A stretch of DNA of 64,000 nucleotides from Mariniphaga sp041684965. GTDB lineage: Bacteria; Bacteroidota; Bacteroidia; Bacteroidales; Prolixibacteraceae. The notes beneath the pieces were generated by a model. The model searched no databases and was not told where the DNA came from. It saw only the letters and a list, made by a program, of their open reading frames with translations. Location: positions 1-64,000 of the forward strand of contig JAWLGR010000023.1 of NCBI GenBank assembly GCA_041684965.1, read 5' to 3'. The first letter of the stretch is position 1, and every line of letters begins with the position of its first letter. Shown piece after piece: positions 1 to 7,648 of this stretch. The position numbers were made by a program, and so were the translations under genes.

Positions 1-1
1 T

Positions 2-70
2 AACCGGGTATTTGCTGTTGTAAAAAGACAAGTACCCTATGTGAAAATTTATCAACAAAATTTTGCCTGA
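2..70 (+). CDS. Possible 3' end of a gene cut by the window edge
   Basis: One forward frame is open from the first bases of the window to a TGA at 68-70 and would encode about 22 residues ending in QQNFA. The other two forward frames stop almost at once. The stretch is too short to assign to a family. It could equally be chance, because it lies directly upstream of repeat-rich intergenic DNA. Confidence 0.2.
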   Translation, partial: NRVFAVVKRQVPYVKIYQQNFA

Positions 71-94
71 AAATTTGGATATATCTTAGAATTC

Positions 95-300
95 ACGAAA
101 ATAGAGGAGGAGAATTTACCACAAAAACCAAATACACGAAAATGGAGGGGAAGGAGAATTTTCCACAAAAAACACGAGAAATAGAGGAGAAGGATTTACC
201 ATGAAAACTTAAAACACCAAAATGGATGAAGAAGAATTTTCCACAAAAAAAACCCGAAAATAGAGGAGAAGAATTCTACCTCAAAAACCTGCACCATGAA
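95..300. repeat. Degenerate A-rich ACCACAAAA repeat block
   Basis: At least four imperfect copies of a unit of roughly 50 bp are visible. Each carries a core close to GAGAAGAATTTACCACAAAA followed by a cACAAAAtac-like tail. The same family recurs in the next three intergenic regions (about 2505-2895, 4180-4340, 5520-5610). No gene is seen between position 71 and 422. Confidence 0.6.
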
Positions 301-422
301 TAAAGCGAATCCATTGGCAGAATTTTGTGCTGTGACATTTGTGGTTGTAAGAAGAACTTAAACTATAGTTTTTCCGATTATCGTGAAATTTGCATAAATT
401 CGTGAAGGTATTTTTACTGAAA

Positions 423-635
423 ATGGAAACAATATTACTCACAGGTGATTCAAAGGCAAATGCAAAGCTACTGCTGGAACTGGCAAAAAAACTCAATTTT
501 TCTGCTAAAATATTATCCAGTGAAGATGCTGAAGAATTAGGCATTTTTTATGCTATAAAAGAAGGACTGGAGTCCGGGCTAATGGCAGAAGAAGAAAAAA
601 GCAAATTTCTTTCCGGTCTTAAAAAGAAAGAATAA
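423..635 (+). CDS. Small antitoxin-like protein of a RelE/ParE-type TA pair
   Basis: This 70-residue acidic, helical protein starts at the ATG at 423; an in-frame TTG at 390 would add 11 residues and is less likely. It has a beta-type N-terminus (METILLTGDSKANAK), a central acidic helix and a lysine-rich C-terminus (FLSGLKKKE). Small proteins of this layout often sit directly in front of RelE/ParE mRNA-interferase-like toxins in Bacteroidota. Its TAA overlaps the toxin ATG by one base (TAATG), the tight coupling expected of a TA operon. The toxin itself is broken here (see next entry), so this antitoxin is orphaned. The family call rests mainly on context. Confidence 0.55.
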   Translation: METILLTGDSKANAKLLLELAKKLNFSAKILSSEDAEELGIFYAIKEGLESGLMAEEEKSKFLSGLKKKE

Positions 636-840
636 TGCAGATTGAATTTACCAGGAAATTTGGCAAACAGGTAGCAAGGAAATCTCAGAATCACCAGATT
701 TAACACAAATCAAAAACATCAAAAAACTCAAAGGACATCATTCGGTGTACAGAATACGCCTGAAGGATTACCGGATAGGATTGGTGTTGCAGGAAAATAA
801 AGTTATTCTGGCAGCATTTGATCATCGGTCAGATATTTAA
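635..840 (+). pseudogene. RelE/ParE-family toxin, disrupted by internal deletion and frameshift
   Basis: Two frames together give a recognisable RelE/ParE-like toxin. The first (635-703) starts with an ATG overlapping the antitoxin stop and reads MQIEFTRKFGKQVA before a premature TAA. The second (688-840) reads SPDLTQIKNIKKLKG, then HSVYRIRLKDYRIGLVL, and ends FDHRSDI, which is the typical C-terminal half with the conserved Y-R-I-R-x-x-D-Y-R core. Together they give about 68 residues against a usual 85-90, so some 17-20 residues are missing at the junction as well as the reading frame. The toxin is therefore almost certainly inactive unless the sequence has an error. Confidence 0.7.
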
Positions 841-892
841 AATTTTTTCCATAAATATTCAATTTACATGCTCAATAGGTGGGGGCCTTAAG

Positions 893-915
893 CAGGTGTC
901 CGGAATTCACCTGCC
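893..915. repeat. Inverted repeat GCAGGTG/CACCTGC
   Basis: A perfect 7-bp inverted repeat (893-899 and 909-915) with a 9-nt loop lies between the toxin remnant and the EcsC-like stub. There is no following T-tract, so a role as terminator is doubtful. Confidence 0.4.
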
Positions 916-917
916 CA

Positions 918-1013
918 ATGGATGCTTATCAGGAACAAATTCATACAGAATTAGCGGTCTGGCAAAAACAAATGATTCAGAGGCCATCTGTTTTCACCCG
1001 GCTTCTCAGGTAG
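918..1013 (+). pseudogene. EcsC-like N-terminal stub
   Basis: A 31-codon frame reads MDAYQEQIHTELAVWQ and then KQMIQRPSVFTRL before a stop. The pattern of a short helix followed by W-Q-x-x-M-x-x-R-P-S-x-F-x-R-L resembles the N-terminus of EcsC-family proteins, which are normally some 200-280 residues. Nothing downstream continues it: the fucosidase gene ends at 1035 on the other strand. It is probably the remnant of a deleted gene. The match rests on memory of the family's N-terminal motif. Confidence 0.35.
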
Positions 1014-1034
1014 GTCTTTTATCGTCTGCAGGTG

Positions 1035-2408
1035 TTAATCTTCAACTTCCAGAACGATAACCGAGGCCACTTCATCCGGGGCATTCGCAGGAACCGCAAC
1101 TGTTAGATTTCCCCCGCTCTTGTCAATTTCCAGTGGTTTCTTTGAATCGTCGTTAAGCAACCAGGCTTTGGCTATTTTTGCTGAAGCATCTATAACCAGC
1201 TTTTTATCTTTGGGCCATTCAAAAACATGGGCATATATACGATTATCTTTTTGGGTGTACCTTCCCCAGTCAGGCCGGACAAACGGACTGGAGGTTGTGC
1301 CATAAATCGATTCACTGTATTTATCCATCCAATCGCCCATGGCTTTTAACCTGTCGATGCTGGCCTGCGGGAAAGAGCCATCGGCTTTGGGACCAACATT
1401 TAACAGGAAATTCCCCCCTTTGGAGACGATGTCAATTAAGTTATGAATCAGTCTTTCTTCCGATTTCCAGTTGTCATCAAAGTATTTGTAGCCCCAGGTA
1501 TCGTTCATGGTCATGCATGATTCCCAGTCGACACCTTCTACTCCGGTATCGGGTATCTCCTGTTCGGGGGTACCAAAATCACCGGCAAATTCACCTTCTG
1601 CATCAAAACCGCTCATGCCCTGGCGGCCTTTGTCAATGCGGTTGTTAATTATCATCTGGGGATTTTTGTCAATAATGAACCGGTATAGCTCCTTGGCCAT
1701 TTCGGTTGTGTATGCAGGAATCCATTCCCCATCGAACCAGAGAATCTCGGTTGGATAGTTGTCGATCAGTTCCTCCAGCTGTGGTTTCAGATAGTTTTGA
1801 AAATAGAGCGGGAACTCCGGATTGGTAACCGTATCATTTCGCCCTCTGTTGTAATTGGGTTCCCAGATTGCCTGTGCCTGCGGATGATGCCAGTCCATAA
1901 TTGAATGGTAAAGCCCGAAATGGATGCCATGCTTTTTACAAGCTTCGGCAAGTTCTGCAAGAATGTCTCTTTTAAACGGTGATGCATCCATGATATCGTA
2001 TTCGGTAACTTTTGAATCCCATAAACAAAAGCCGTCGTGGTGCTTGGAAGTGATGACAATGTATTTCATTCCTGCATCCTTCAGGATTGAAACCCATTCG
2101 TCGGCATCAAATTTTTCGGGATTGAATTGTGCTGCATATTTTTCATACTCCTTTAGCGGGATTTGTTCATGGTTCATTATCCATTCCCCGATTCTTTCGG
2201 ATTTTTTACCATTGTACTCACCGGCCGGGATGGCGTACAACCCCCAATGGATAAACATGCCAAAGCGGGCATCGCGCCACCATTCCATTTTGTCGGCGTC
2301 CGCCTCTGCCGTTTCTTTCCCATCCGTACTGGAATTCGTTCTTTGTCGGGGCTGGCAAGCGAAAACTGCCAGCAAAACAGCCATTAATAATAAATTATTC
2401 AGTTTCAT
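1035..2408 (-). CDS. Alpha-L-fucosidase, GH29 family lipoprotein
   Basis: This 457-residue enzyme should release alpha-linked L-fucose from glycans by a retaining mechanism. The N-terminus is a lipoprotein signal with the lipobox VFAC (Cys18), so it is likely anchored in the periplasm or outer membrane. The GH29 barrel is visible from about residue 41: WWRDARFGMFIHWGLYA, then SKHHDGFCLWDS (121-132), GLYHS and MDWHHP. The segment EILWFDGEW contains the expected nucleophile Asp226. NFLLNVGPKADGSF is also typical. A C-terminal beta-domain follows. No SusC/SusD pair or other glycan genes adjoin it, so this is not a classical polysaccharide-utilisation locus. A good Bacteroidota promoter lies just upstream. 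Confidence 0.93.
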   Translation of the reverse strand: MKLNNLLLMAVLLAVFACQPRQRTNSSTDGKETAEADADKMEWWRDARFGMFIHWGLYAIPAGEYNGKKSERIGEWIMNHEQIPLKEYEKYAAQFNPEKFDADEWVSILKDAGMKYIVITSKHHDGFCLWDSKVTEYDIMDASPFKRDILAELAEACKKHGIHFGLYHSIMDWHHPQAQAIWEPNYNRGRNDTVTNPEFPLYFQNYLKPQLEELIDNYPTEILWFDGEWIPAYTTEMAKELYRFIIDKNPQMIINNRIDKGRQGMSGFDAEGEFAGDFGTPEQEIPDTGVEGVDWESCMTMNDTWGYKYFDDNWKSEERLIHNLIDIVSKGGNFLLNVGPKADGSFPQASIDRLKAMGDWMDKYSESIYGTTSSPFVRPDWGRYTQKDNRIYAHVFEWPKDKKLVIDASAKIAKAWLLNDDSKKPLEIDKSGGNLTVAVPANAPDEVASVIVLEVED

Positions 2409-2426
2409 TTCAAATCAGGATTTATT

Positions 2427-2458
2427 CAAATATAATTATCATGCCGCTAAAATACAAA
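2427..2458 (-). promoter_or_regulatory. Bacteroidota-type promoter of the fucosidase gene
   Basis: Read on the minus strand, TTTG (2455-2458) is followed after 20 bp by TATATTTG (2427-2434). This matches the -33 TTTG and -7 TAnnTTTG elements used by the primary sigma factor of Bacteroidota. The box lies about 20 bp before the ATG. Confidence 0.6.
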
Positions 2459-2504
2459 TAAACAAAAACCATTGCATTTGCTCCTTCTGTATAGAGAAGA
2501 AAAA

Positions 2505-2895
2505 GAATTTGCCACAAAAACAGAGAAGAGAATTTGCCTCTATATTAATTTAGTGCTGTTGGTGCTTTTGTGGTAAAAAAAAATGAATTTACCATAGAAA
2601 CACAAAACATACAAAAAGAGAGGAGAAGAATTTTACCACAGAAACATAAAATGCACAAAAGGAGAGGAGAAGAATTTACCACAAAAACAAAAATGCACAA
2701 AAAAGAAGAGAATTTGCCTCTATATTAATTTAGTGCTGTTGGTGCTTTTGTGGTAAAAAAAATGAATTTACCATAGAGCCACAAAACATACAAAAAGAGA
2801 ATAAGAGTTAACCACCAAAACACAAAATACACAAAACGGAAGAGAATTTGCCACTCTAAGAATATGGTGCAATTCGTGTTTTTGTGGTAAAAAAA
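2505..2895. repeat. ACCACAAAA repeat block with a 97-bp direct duplication
   Basis: The whole 496-bp gap between the fucosidase and the beta-propeller gene is built from A-rich ACCACAAAAACACAAA units and their reverse form TTTTGTGGTAAA. Two segments, 2524-2620 and 2704-2799, are nearly identical: they differ by one A in a homopolymer and two substitutions, and are offset by 180 bp. No coding sequence is seen. Confidence 0.75.
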
Positions 2896-2904
2896 GGAAA
2901 AAGC

Positions 2905-4146
2905 TTATTTTCTCAAATCATAAACCATTAAAACACTTCCGTGCCGGATAAACAGCATTCCCTTGTGGATGAGCGGGTGCGCCCAGTGGGGGCCTTCACC
3001 GTCGGTAATTTTAAAGGTGCTTATTATTTTAAGCTGGTTGGAATCGGGCTGTACCAGGGCAACGTTTCCGCTTCTTTCTTCGTAGAAATACAGCATTCCG
3101 TCGGCAGCAACAACCGAACCTTTGGTAAACCAGTTTTCTTCCCAGAGGGTTTCCCCGCTCTGCCAGTCAACGGCAGCCCAGTTCCCCCTTGTATTGTCAA
3201 TCATGGTGGAGCCATATATCACCCCGTCAAGCAGCACCAGCCCCCCGTGATGGGTGTCGAGCAATTCGTTTTTCCATTTCAGTTGAATGCTTCGGGCATC
3301 TTCGGAAAGCGTGAACAGCAATCCAGGCTGTTCGTTCCCGTAGGTGATAAAAATTTCACCGTTGTGAAAAAGGGGTGTGTTTGCTCCTTCGCCTTTCCCC
3401 TTTTCTGTGTGGTACTGAATGGTGTTGTAAGTCCACAATACTTCACCGTTGGCCACATCAATTCCAATCAGGTCGTTGGCGCTTTGTACAAGTGCAATCT
3501 GTTTGCCTCCCCATTTTACCAGCGACGACGATGCATAGGATTTAGGTCCCCCGGTGCTTTCACTTTTCCAGAGCAATGCACCATTTGTTTTATCGTAAGC
3601 CACCACCGTTGTATTCTCGCCTCCCGTAACATACAGGGCAGCTTTGTCTGTAAGCAAAACTGATTCAGCAATTCCAAAGTACTGGTATTTTCCTTCAAAT
3701 TCGTTGTGCGGATTTTGCTTCCATAGTATATCGCCGTTTGTTGCATTGAGGCAAACCAGTTCTCCGCTCCCGCCAATCAGGAATATTTTATTTTTCTCAA
3801 TGGTGGGTGTACCCCGCGATTCAGGATAAGACCGTTGCCAGGCTGTGCCGAACTGCTTTTCCCATAACTGGGTTCCATCCATATTGAAGGCTGATACTAC
3901 GTCAAGGGTATCGTGTTTAAGTCCGGTAATGTAAATCACATCTTTATATACGACCGGCTGCGATAGTCCTTTTCCCAGGTTTTCAATCTTAAGTATAAGG
4001 GCCGGGCCATCGGTAGGCCATTCTTTCAATAAATCCTTAGCGGGATATATTCCAGTGCGGTCAGGACCTCTCCATTGCGCAATTTCGTTGTCCGTGCATG
4101 ACAGAAGAATTACCGCAGCAAATAACAAAAAGAATAGTTGTTTCAT
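2905..4146 (-). CDS. PQQ-type beta-propeller repeat lipoprotein
   Basis: A protein of 413 residues if it starts at the ATG at 4146, which directly precedes the lipoprotein signal MKQLFFLLFAAVILLSC (Cys17); an in-frame start 13 codons upstream would bury the signal. After AQWRGPDRTG, typical of PQQ_2-like outer-membrane or periplasmic propellers, there are repeated blades with G-x-x-L-W-K/E-x-x-motifs (GTQLWEKQ, GDILWKQNP, GALLWKSES, GEVLWTYN, GETLWEENW). Such proteins are scaffolds or assembly factors; true PQQ dehydrogenase catalytic residues are not obvious. The gene stands alone between repeat blocks, so context gives no substrate. Confidence 0.8.
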   Translation of the reverse strand: MKQLFFLLFAAVILLSCTDNEIAQWRGPDRTGIYPAKDLLKEWPTDGPALILKIENLGKGLSQPVVYKDVIYITGLKHDTLDVVSAFNMDGTQLWEKQFGTAWQRSYPESRGTPTIEKNKIFLIGGSGELVCLNATNGDILWKQNPHNEFEGKYQYFGIAESVLLTDKAALYVTGGENTTVVAYDKTNGALLWKSESTGGPKSYASSSLVKWGGKQIALVQSANDLIGIDVANGEVLWTYNTIQYHTEKGKGEGANTPLFHNGEIFITYGNEQPGLLFTLSEDARSIQLKWKNELLDTHHGGLVLLDGVIYGSTMIDNTRGNWAAVDWQSGETLWEENWFTKGSVVAADGMLYFYEERSGNVALVQPDSNQLKIISTFKITDGEGPHWAHPLIHKGMLFIRHGSVLMVYDLRK

Positions 4147-4179
4147 TTTCGATGATTTTTTTATAAAGAAAGTAAATTT

Positions 4180-4340
4180 CACCACAAAAACAATGAAGAA
4201 GAACTTACCACAAAAAGTGAAGAATTAACCACCAAAACACAAAACACACAAAAGAGTAGAGAATTCATCACAAAATGTATTTGGTGGGATTTGGTGTTGT
4301 TGGTGCTTTTGTGGTAAAAAAAAGACTTTAGTGGTAAAAA
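4180..4340. repeat. ACCACAAAA repeat block
   Basis: The gap between the beta-propeller gene and the metallophosphoesterase gene contains several ACCACAAAA / ACCACCAAAACACAAAA units on the left and TTGGTGTTGTTGGTGCTTTTGTGGT on the right. The two sides are imperfectly complementary and could fold into one long hairpin. Confidence 0.6.
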
Positions 4341-4406
4341 AATTTAAAACCCTTCGGAGCAGTATTTGTTATATTCATCCAATTAAATATTGAAATACAA
4401 AAGTTA

Positions 4407-5519
4407 ATGTTTCATTTATATATCACGCTGGCATATGTTATTCCGAATATCTATGTCTTCTTCCGCATCATGTTTCTTTTTATTGGCAAAAAGTACAGGC
4501 TTTGGTACACGGTTGTTTATTTGTTGCTGGCTGCAGTTTATCCTGTTTCCAGGTATCTTTCCCATCTCGGTCCGGACTCCCTGATGCAATTGCTGTCCAC
4601 AGCCGCCAATTACCTGTTGCCGTTTTTTTTGTATGTGTTTCTTTCGGTATTGCTTTACGATGTGTTTTTGCTGTTAAACATCCTGTTCCGCTTTGTTTCA
4701 AAAGAAGTAAGAAAAAGTGTTTCATTCCGTTTTTATGCACTTTTTTCTATAATTATGTTATCAGTGGCAGTCGTTGTGGGCGGAATTATTAATATGAATA
4801 CAATCCGGGCTTCACGCTACCAGATTTCTGTTCCTAAAAAAGATTCCCAACTGGCTAATCTGAGAGTGGCTTTTGTGGCCGATTTTCATATCCAGGAAGA
4901 TACAAATCTGAATTATGTGGAGCAGTTTGTGCGAAAAGTGAATGCCTTAAAGCCGGATATTATGCTGTATGGGGGTGATATTGTGGAAGGTCGTGATGAA
5001 AATAAGGTTCCAGAAGCTATTTTGGCTGCTTTACGTAACGTACAATCAAAATACGGTGCATTTGGTGTGCTGGGAAACCATGAATCTTACGGCAGCCGCG
5101 GGAATGGGACTTTTTATGAAAGGGCCGGTATTAGGCTGTTGCGCGATACCATAGTGAACATTGACAACTCGTTTTACCTGGCAGGCAGGGATGATGAACG
5201 CTTCAGGAACAGGAAAGCGGCAGTTGAGATACTGCAGAACAGTACTGGCGGACTGCCTGTAATCCTTCTGGACCACCGTCCCACCCGGTTGCAGGAAGTT
5301 AGTCAGACTTTTGTAAATGTGCAGTTTTCAGGGCATACGCATTACGGGCAGCTTTTTCCCATCAATTTTTATATTGACAGCCTGTATGAATTGAGTTGGG
5401 GATATAAAAAAATAAGAGATACCCATTTTTTTGTAACAAGTGGTTTGCGTTTGTGGGGACCTCCTGTAAAAACTGCCGGAAAATCTGAAATCATGCTGGT
5501 GGATATTACTTTCGAATGA
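4407..5519 (+). CDS. Membrane-anchored metallophosphoesterase
   Basis: 370 residues. The first ~130 contain about four hydrophobic segments, followed by a calcineurin-like phosphoesterase domain facing the periplasm or cytoplasm. Metal ligands of the family are visible in order: DFHIQED (D-x-H), GGDIVEGRDE (GD), GVLGNHES (GNHE), LLDHRP (His) and FSGHTHYGQ (GHTH). This layout fits the YkuE/YaeI-like group, some of which act on phospholipid or UDP-sugar-lipid substrates. The substrate here cannot be read from the sequence. It is flanked by repeats and has no operon partners. Confidence 0.88.
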   Translation: MFHLYITLAYVIPNIYVFFRIMFLFIGKKYRLWYTVVYLLLAAVYPVSRYLSHLGPDSLMQLLSTAANYLLPFFLYVFLSVLLYDVFLLLNILFRFVSKEVRKSVSFRFYALFSIIMLSVAVVVGGIINMNTIRASRYQISVPKKDSQLANLRVAFVADFHIQEDTNLNYVEQFVRKVNALKPDIMLYGGDIVEGRDENKVPEAILAALRNVQSKYGAFGVLGNHESYGSRGNGTFYERAGIRLLRDTIVNIDNSFYLAGRDDERFRNRKAAVEILQNSTGGLPVILLDHRPTRLQEVSQTFVNVQFSGHTHYGQLFPINFYIDSLYELSWGYKKIRDTHFFVTSGLRLWGPPVKTAGKSEIMLVDITFE

Positions 5520-5610
5520 GGAGGTCCACTACAAGAGAACTTACCACAAAAAACATAGAAGAGAATTTACCACCAAAACTAAAGACACAAAAAGGAGAAG
5601 AGATTCACCA
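5520..5610. repeat. ACCACAAAA repeat block (last copy of the family)
   Basis: Two to three units (CTTACCACAAAAAACATAG, TTTACCACCAAAACTAAAG) follow the metallophosphoesterase stop. I do not see this repeat family again in the remaining 58 kb. Confidence 0.5.
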
Positions 5611-5635
5611 TTTCTTATTTTTTCCCTACTTAATA

Positions 5636-6102
5636 ACCGTCATTGCGAGCCCCGCCTTTGGTCAAAAATGCTGATAAGACTGAATCCGCACTGTGATGTT
5701 AAGTGTTCAACAGTAGCAAATACCGGGCGGGGCAAAGCAATCTGTTGCAATTGTCGGCGGCCTTACATAAAAAGTACTTCCATGAATTAATGTTCTTGCT
5801 AAAATATTAATACGGAGGGCAGCTGCATAATAACAACAGATTGCAACGCTACTTAAAATGCGGATGCAGGTAGCAATGTTTATGCTGAAGTGGTAGTTTG
5901 AAAGTCTGCTTTTCATGGAAACCCCGCTCGCAATGACGGTAATGAGGGGGCGTAAACGGGGTGGATTCAAATAAAGGGCAGCTGCATAATAACAACAGAT
6001 TGCAACGCTACTTAATATGCGTAGGCAGGTAGCAATGTTAATGCTGAAATGGTAGTTTGAAAGTCTGCTTGTCATAGCAACCCCGCTCGCAATGACGGTA
6101 AT
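5636..6102. repeat. Element with TCATTGCGAG ends and a 127-bp direct repeat
   Basis: Two copies of about 127 bp (5817-5943 and 5976-6102, offset 159 bp, roughly 93 percent identical by eye) each end in CTCGCAATGACGGTAAT. The inverse of that end, ACCGTCATTGCGAGCCCCGC, sits at 5636-5655, so the region is bounded by inverted TCATTGCGAG termini. A further inverted piece (AGCAATCTGTTGCAA near 5733 against AACAGATTGCAAC in each copy) adds secondary structure. It resembles a non-autonomous palindromic element (REP/MITE-like). It encodes no protein; the repetitive minus-strand frame across it is an artefact. Confidence 0.7.
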
Positions 6103-6184
6103 TACGGCAATTCCTCCAGTTTATTACGGCAATCATTTATTGCATTACGGTAATTTACGTCTTACAGTGCCACACACTGCAAAC

Positions 6185-6192
6185 TACCTTTG
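6185..6192 (+). promoter_or_regulatory. Putative -7 box of the methyltransferase gene
   Basis: TACCTTTG fits TAnnTTTG exactly and lies about 105 bp before the ATG at 6297. A convincing -33 TTTG at the right distance is not seen. Confidence 0.35.
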
Positions 6193-6296
6193 TATCATAG
6201 AAATTATTTACGGAAAATGAGGAATGAAATTTTCAGGCTCCGGAAACAATCAAACAATGATTAAGAAAAACATTTTACCCATTAACATTTAAAATC

Positions 6297-7376
6297 ATGA
6301 AAACAAAGGAAGTGATTGCATTCGACGAACAAAGAGCAGAACAATTTGCAGGAAAACTGCTTGGATTTATTAACGGGGGAACGCTGGCCCTGATGCTATC
6401 CATCGGTCACCGTACAGGCCTTTTTGATGCTTTGAGGGAAATGCCGCCCTCAAATGTTAACGCGATTGCCCGGAAAACCAAACTGAATGAACGCTATGTA
6501 AAAGAATGGCTGGGAGCAATGGTACTTGGCGAAATAATAGAATACGACGAGCTGACAGAACAGTACTTTTTCCCTCCGGAACATGCTGCATTTCTTACGC
6601 GTTCAGCCGGCGCTGACAACATTGGTGTATTTGCCCAATACATAGGTGTACTGGGCACTGTGGAAGATGATATTGTAAATTGTTTTTACAACGGCGGTGG
6701 AGTACCTTATGAAAAGTTTCACCGTTTTCACGACGTAATGGCTGAAGACAGCGGCCAGTCTGTTATCTCATCGCTGTTCGATCATATTTTGCCTCTTGCT
6801 CCGGGGTTACATGAAAAATTGGAAAAAGGCATTTCGGTACTCGATATTGGCTGTGGAAGCGGCAGGGCCATGAACCTGCTGGCAGAAGCTTATCCGAACA
6901 GTAATTTTACCGGTCTTGATCTTTGCGAAGAACCCATATTAAAAGCAAGAGCAGAGGCCAACCGGAAAGGAAACACCAATGTTTGGTTTGATGTTGTTGA
7001 TCTAACCTGGTATGAACCCGATAACCAGTATGATCTGATTACCGCTTTCGATGCAATTCACGACCAGGCCTGGCCCGACAAGGTGCTTTCCACCGTTTAT
7101 AAATCGCTTAAACCGAACGGTCTTTTCCTGATGCAGGACATCGATGCATCGTCGGATCTTAAGAAAAACAGGACACACCCGCTCGGGGCAATGTTATACT
7201 CCGTTTCTACCATGCATTGCATGACGGTTTCTCTTGCACAGGGTGGTATGGGCCTTGGGACCATGTGGGGAGTTGAAACGGCACAACAAATGCTGAGGGA
7301 TGCCGGTTTTAGATCGATTGAAATTAAACGGCTGAAGCACGATATTCAGAATTGTTATTTTTTGATAAGAAAATAA
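6297..7376 (+). CDS. Class I SAM-dependent methyltransferase with N-terminal winged helix
   Basis: 359 residues. The N-terminal ~100 residues resemble the winged-helix dimerisation region of Rv2258c-like methyltransferases (GHRTGLFDAL, NERYVKEWLGAMVLG). The Rossmann fold begins near residue 180 with the SAM-binding motif I VLDIGCGSGRAMNLL. The following acidic strand end FTGLDLCEE, the segment DVVDLTW and the motif-IV-like LITAFDAIHDQ are also present. The acceptor substrate is unknown. Its downstream neighbour is a large LuxR-type regulator on the same strand, 272 bp away, so it is probably its own transcription unit. Confidence 0.88.
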   Translation: MKTKEVIAFDEQRAEQFAGKLLGFINGGTLALMLSIGHRTGLFDALREMPPSNVNAIARKTKLNERYVKEWLGAMVLGEIIEYDELTEQYFFPPEHAAFLTRSAGADNIGVFAQYIGVLGTVEDDIVNCFYNGGGVPYEKFHRFHDVMAEDSGQSVISSLFDHILPLAPGLHEKLEKGISVLDIGCGSGRAMNLLAEAYPNSNFTGLDLCEEPILKARAEANRKGNTNVWFDVVDLTWYEPDNQYDLITAFDAIHDQAWPDKVLSTVYKSLKPNGLFLMQDIDASSDLKKNRTHPLGAMLYSVSTMHCMTVSLAQGGMGLGTMWGVETAQQMLRDAGFRSIEIKRLKHDIQNCYFLIRK

Positions 7377-7414
7377 TACACAGGCATTTTGGCAATACAA
7401 TATACTTTTTTGAA

Positions 7415-7443
7415 ACAAAGGAGGGATACATTCTCTCCTTTGT
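7415..7443 (+). terminator. Hairpin downstream of the methyltransferase gene
   Basis: ACAAAGGAG (7415-7423) and CTCCTTTGT (7435-7443) form a perfect 9-bp stem with an 11-nt loop, about 40 bp after the stop codon. The T-tract after it is weak, so termination is plausible but not certain. Confidence 0.4.
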
Positions 7444-7648
7444 GCTTTCAATAAGATTTCCCTTTTATGCTAATTGTTTAAATTCTAAATCAAATAGTGC
7501 ATTATCAATTTACATGCGAAGCAAGAGGTGGTGAAACCTTTAAACATTATAATCTGATTGCCAAAACTGCCAAATCGTTGTTCAACATGTTAAACAAATT
7601 CCATTAACCCTTGTTAACCAATTAAATATTCCGGCTAATAATCGAACA

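Noticed and set aside
818..1060. 80-residue plus-strand frame across 841-1034
   Set aside because: It is in a different frame from both the toxin tail and the EcsC-like stub, and looks non-coding.
1035..2408. Fucosidase considered as part of a polysaccharide-utilisation locus
   Set aside because: No SusC/SusD, other glycoside hydrolase or hybrid two-component regulator is adjacent; only repeats and unrelated single genes flank it.
2941..3663. 240-residue plus-strand frame opposite the beta-propeller gene
   Set aside because: It is a shadow of the minus-strand gene, whose repeats and lipoprotein signal are convincing.
5707..6075. 122-residue minus-strand reading frame with two copies of RLSNYHFSINIAT
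   Set aside because: It is only the translation of the 127-bp direct repeat; it has no start context, no family resemblance and spans the inverted element ends.
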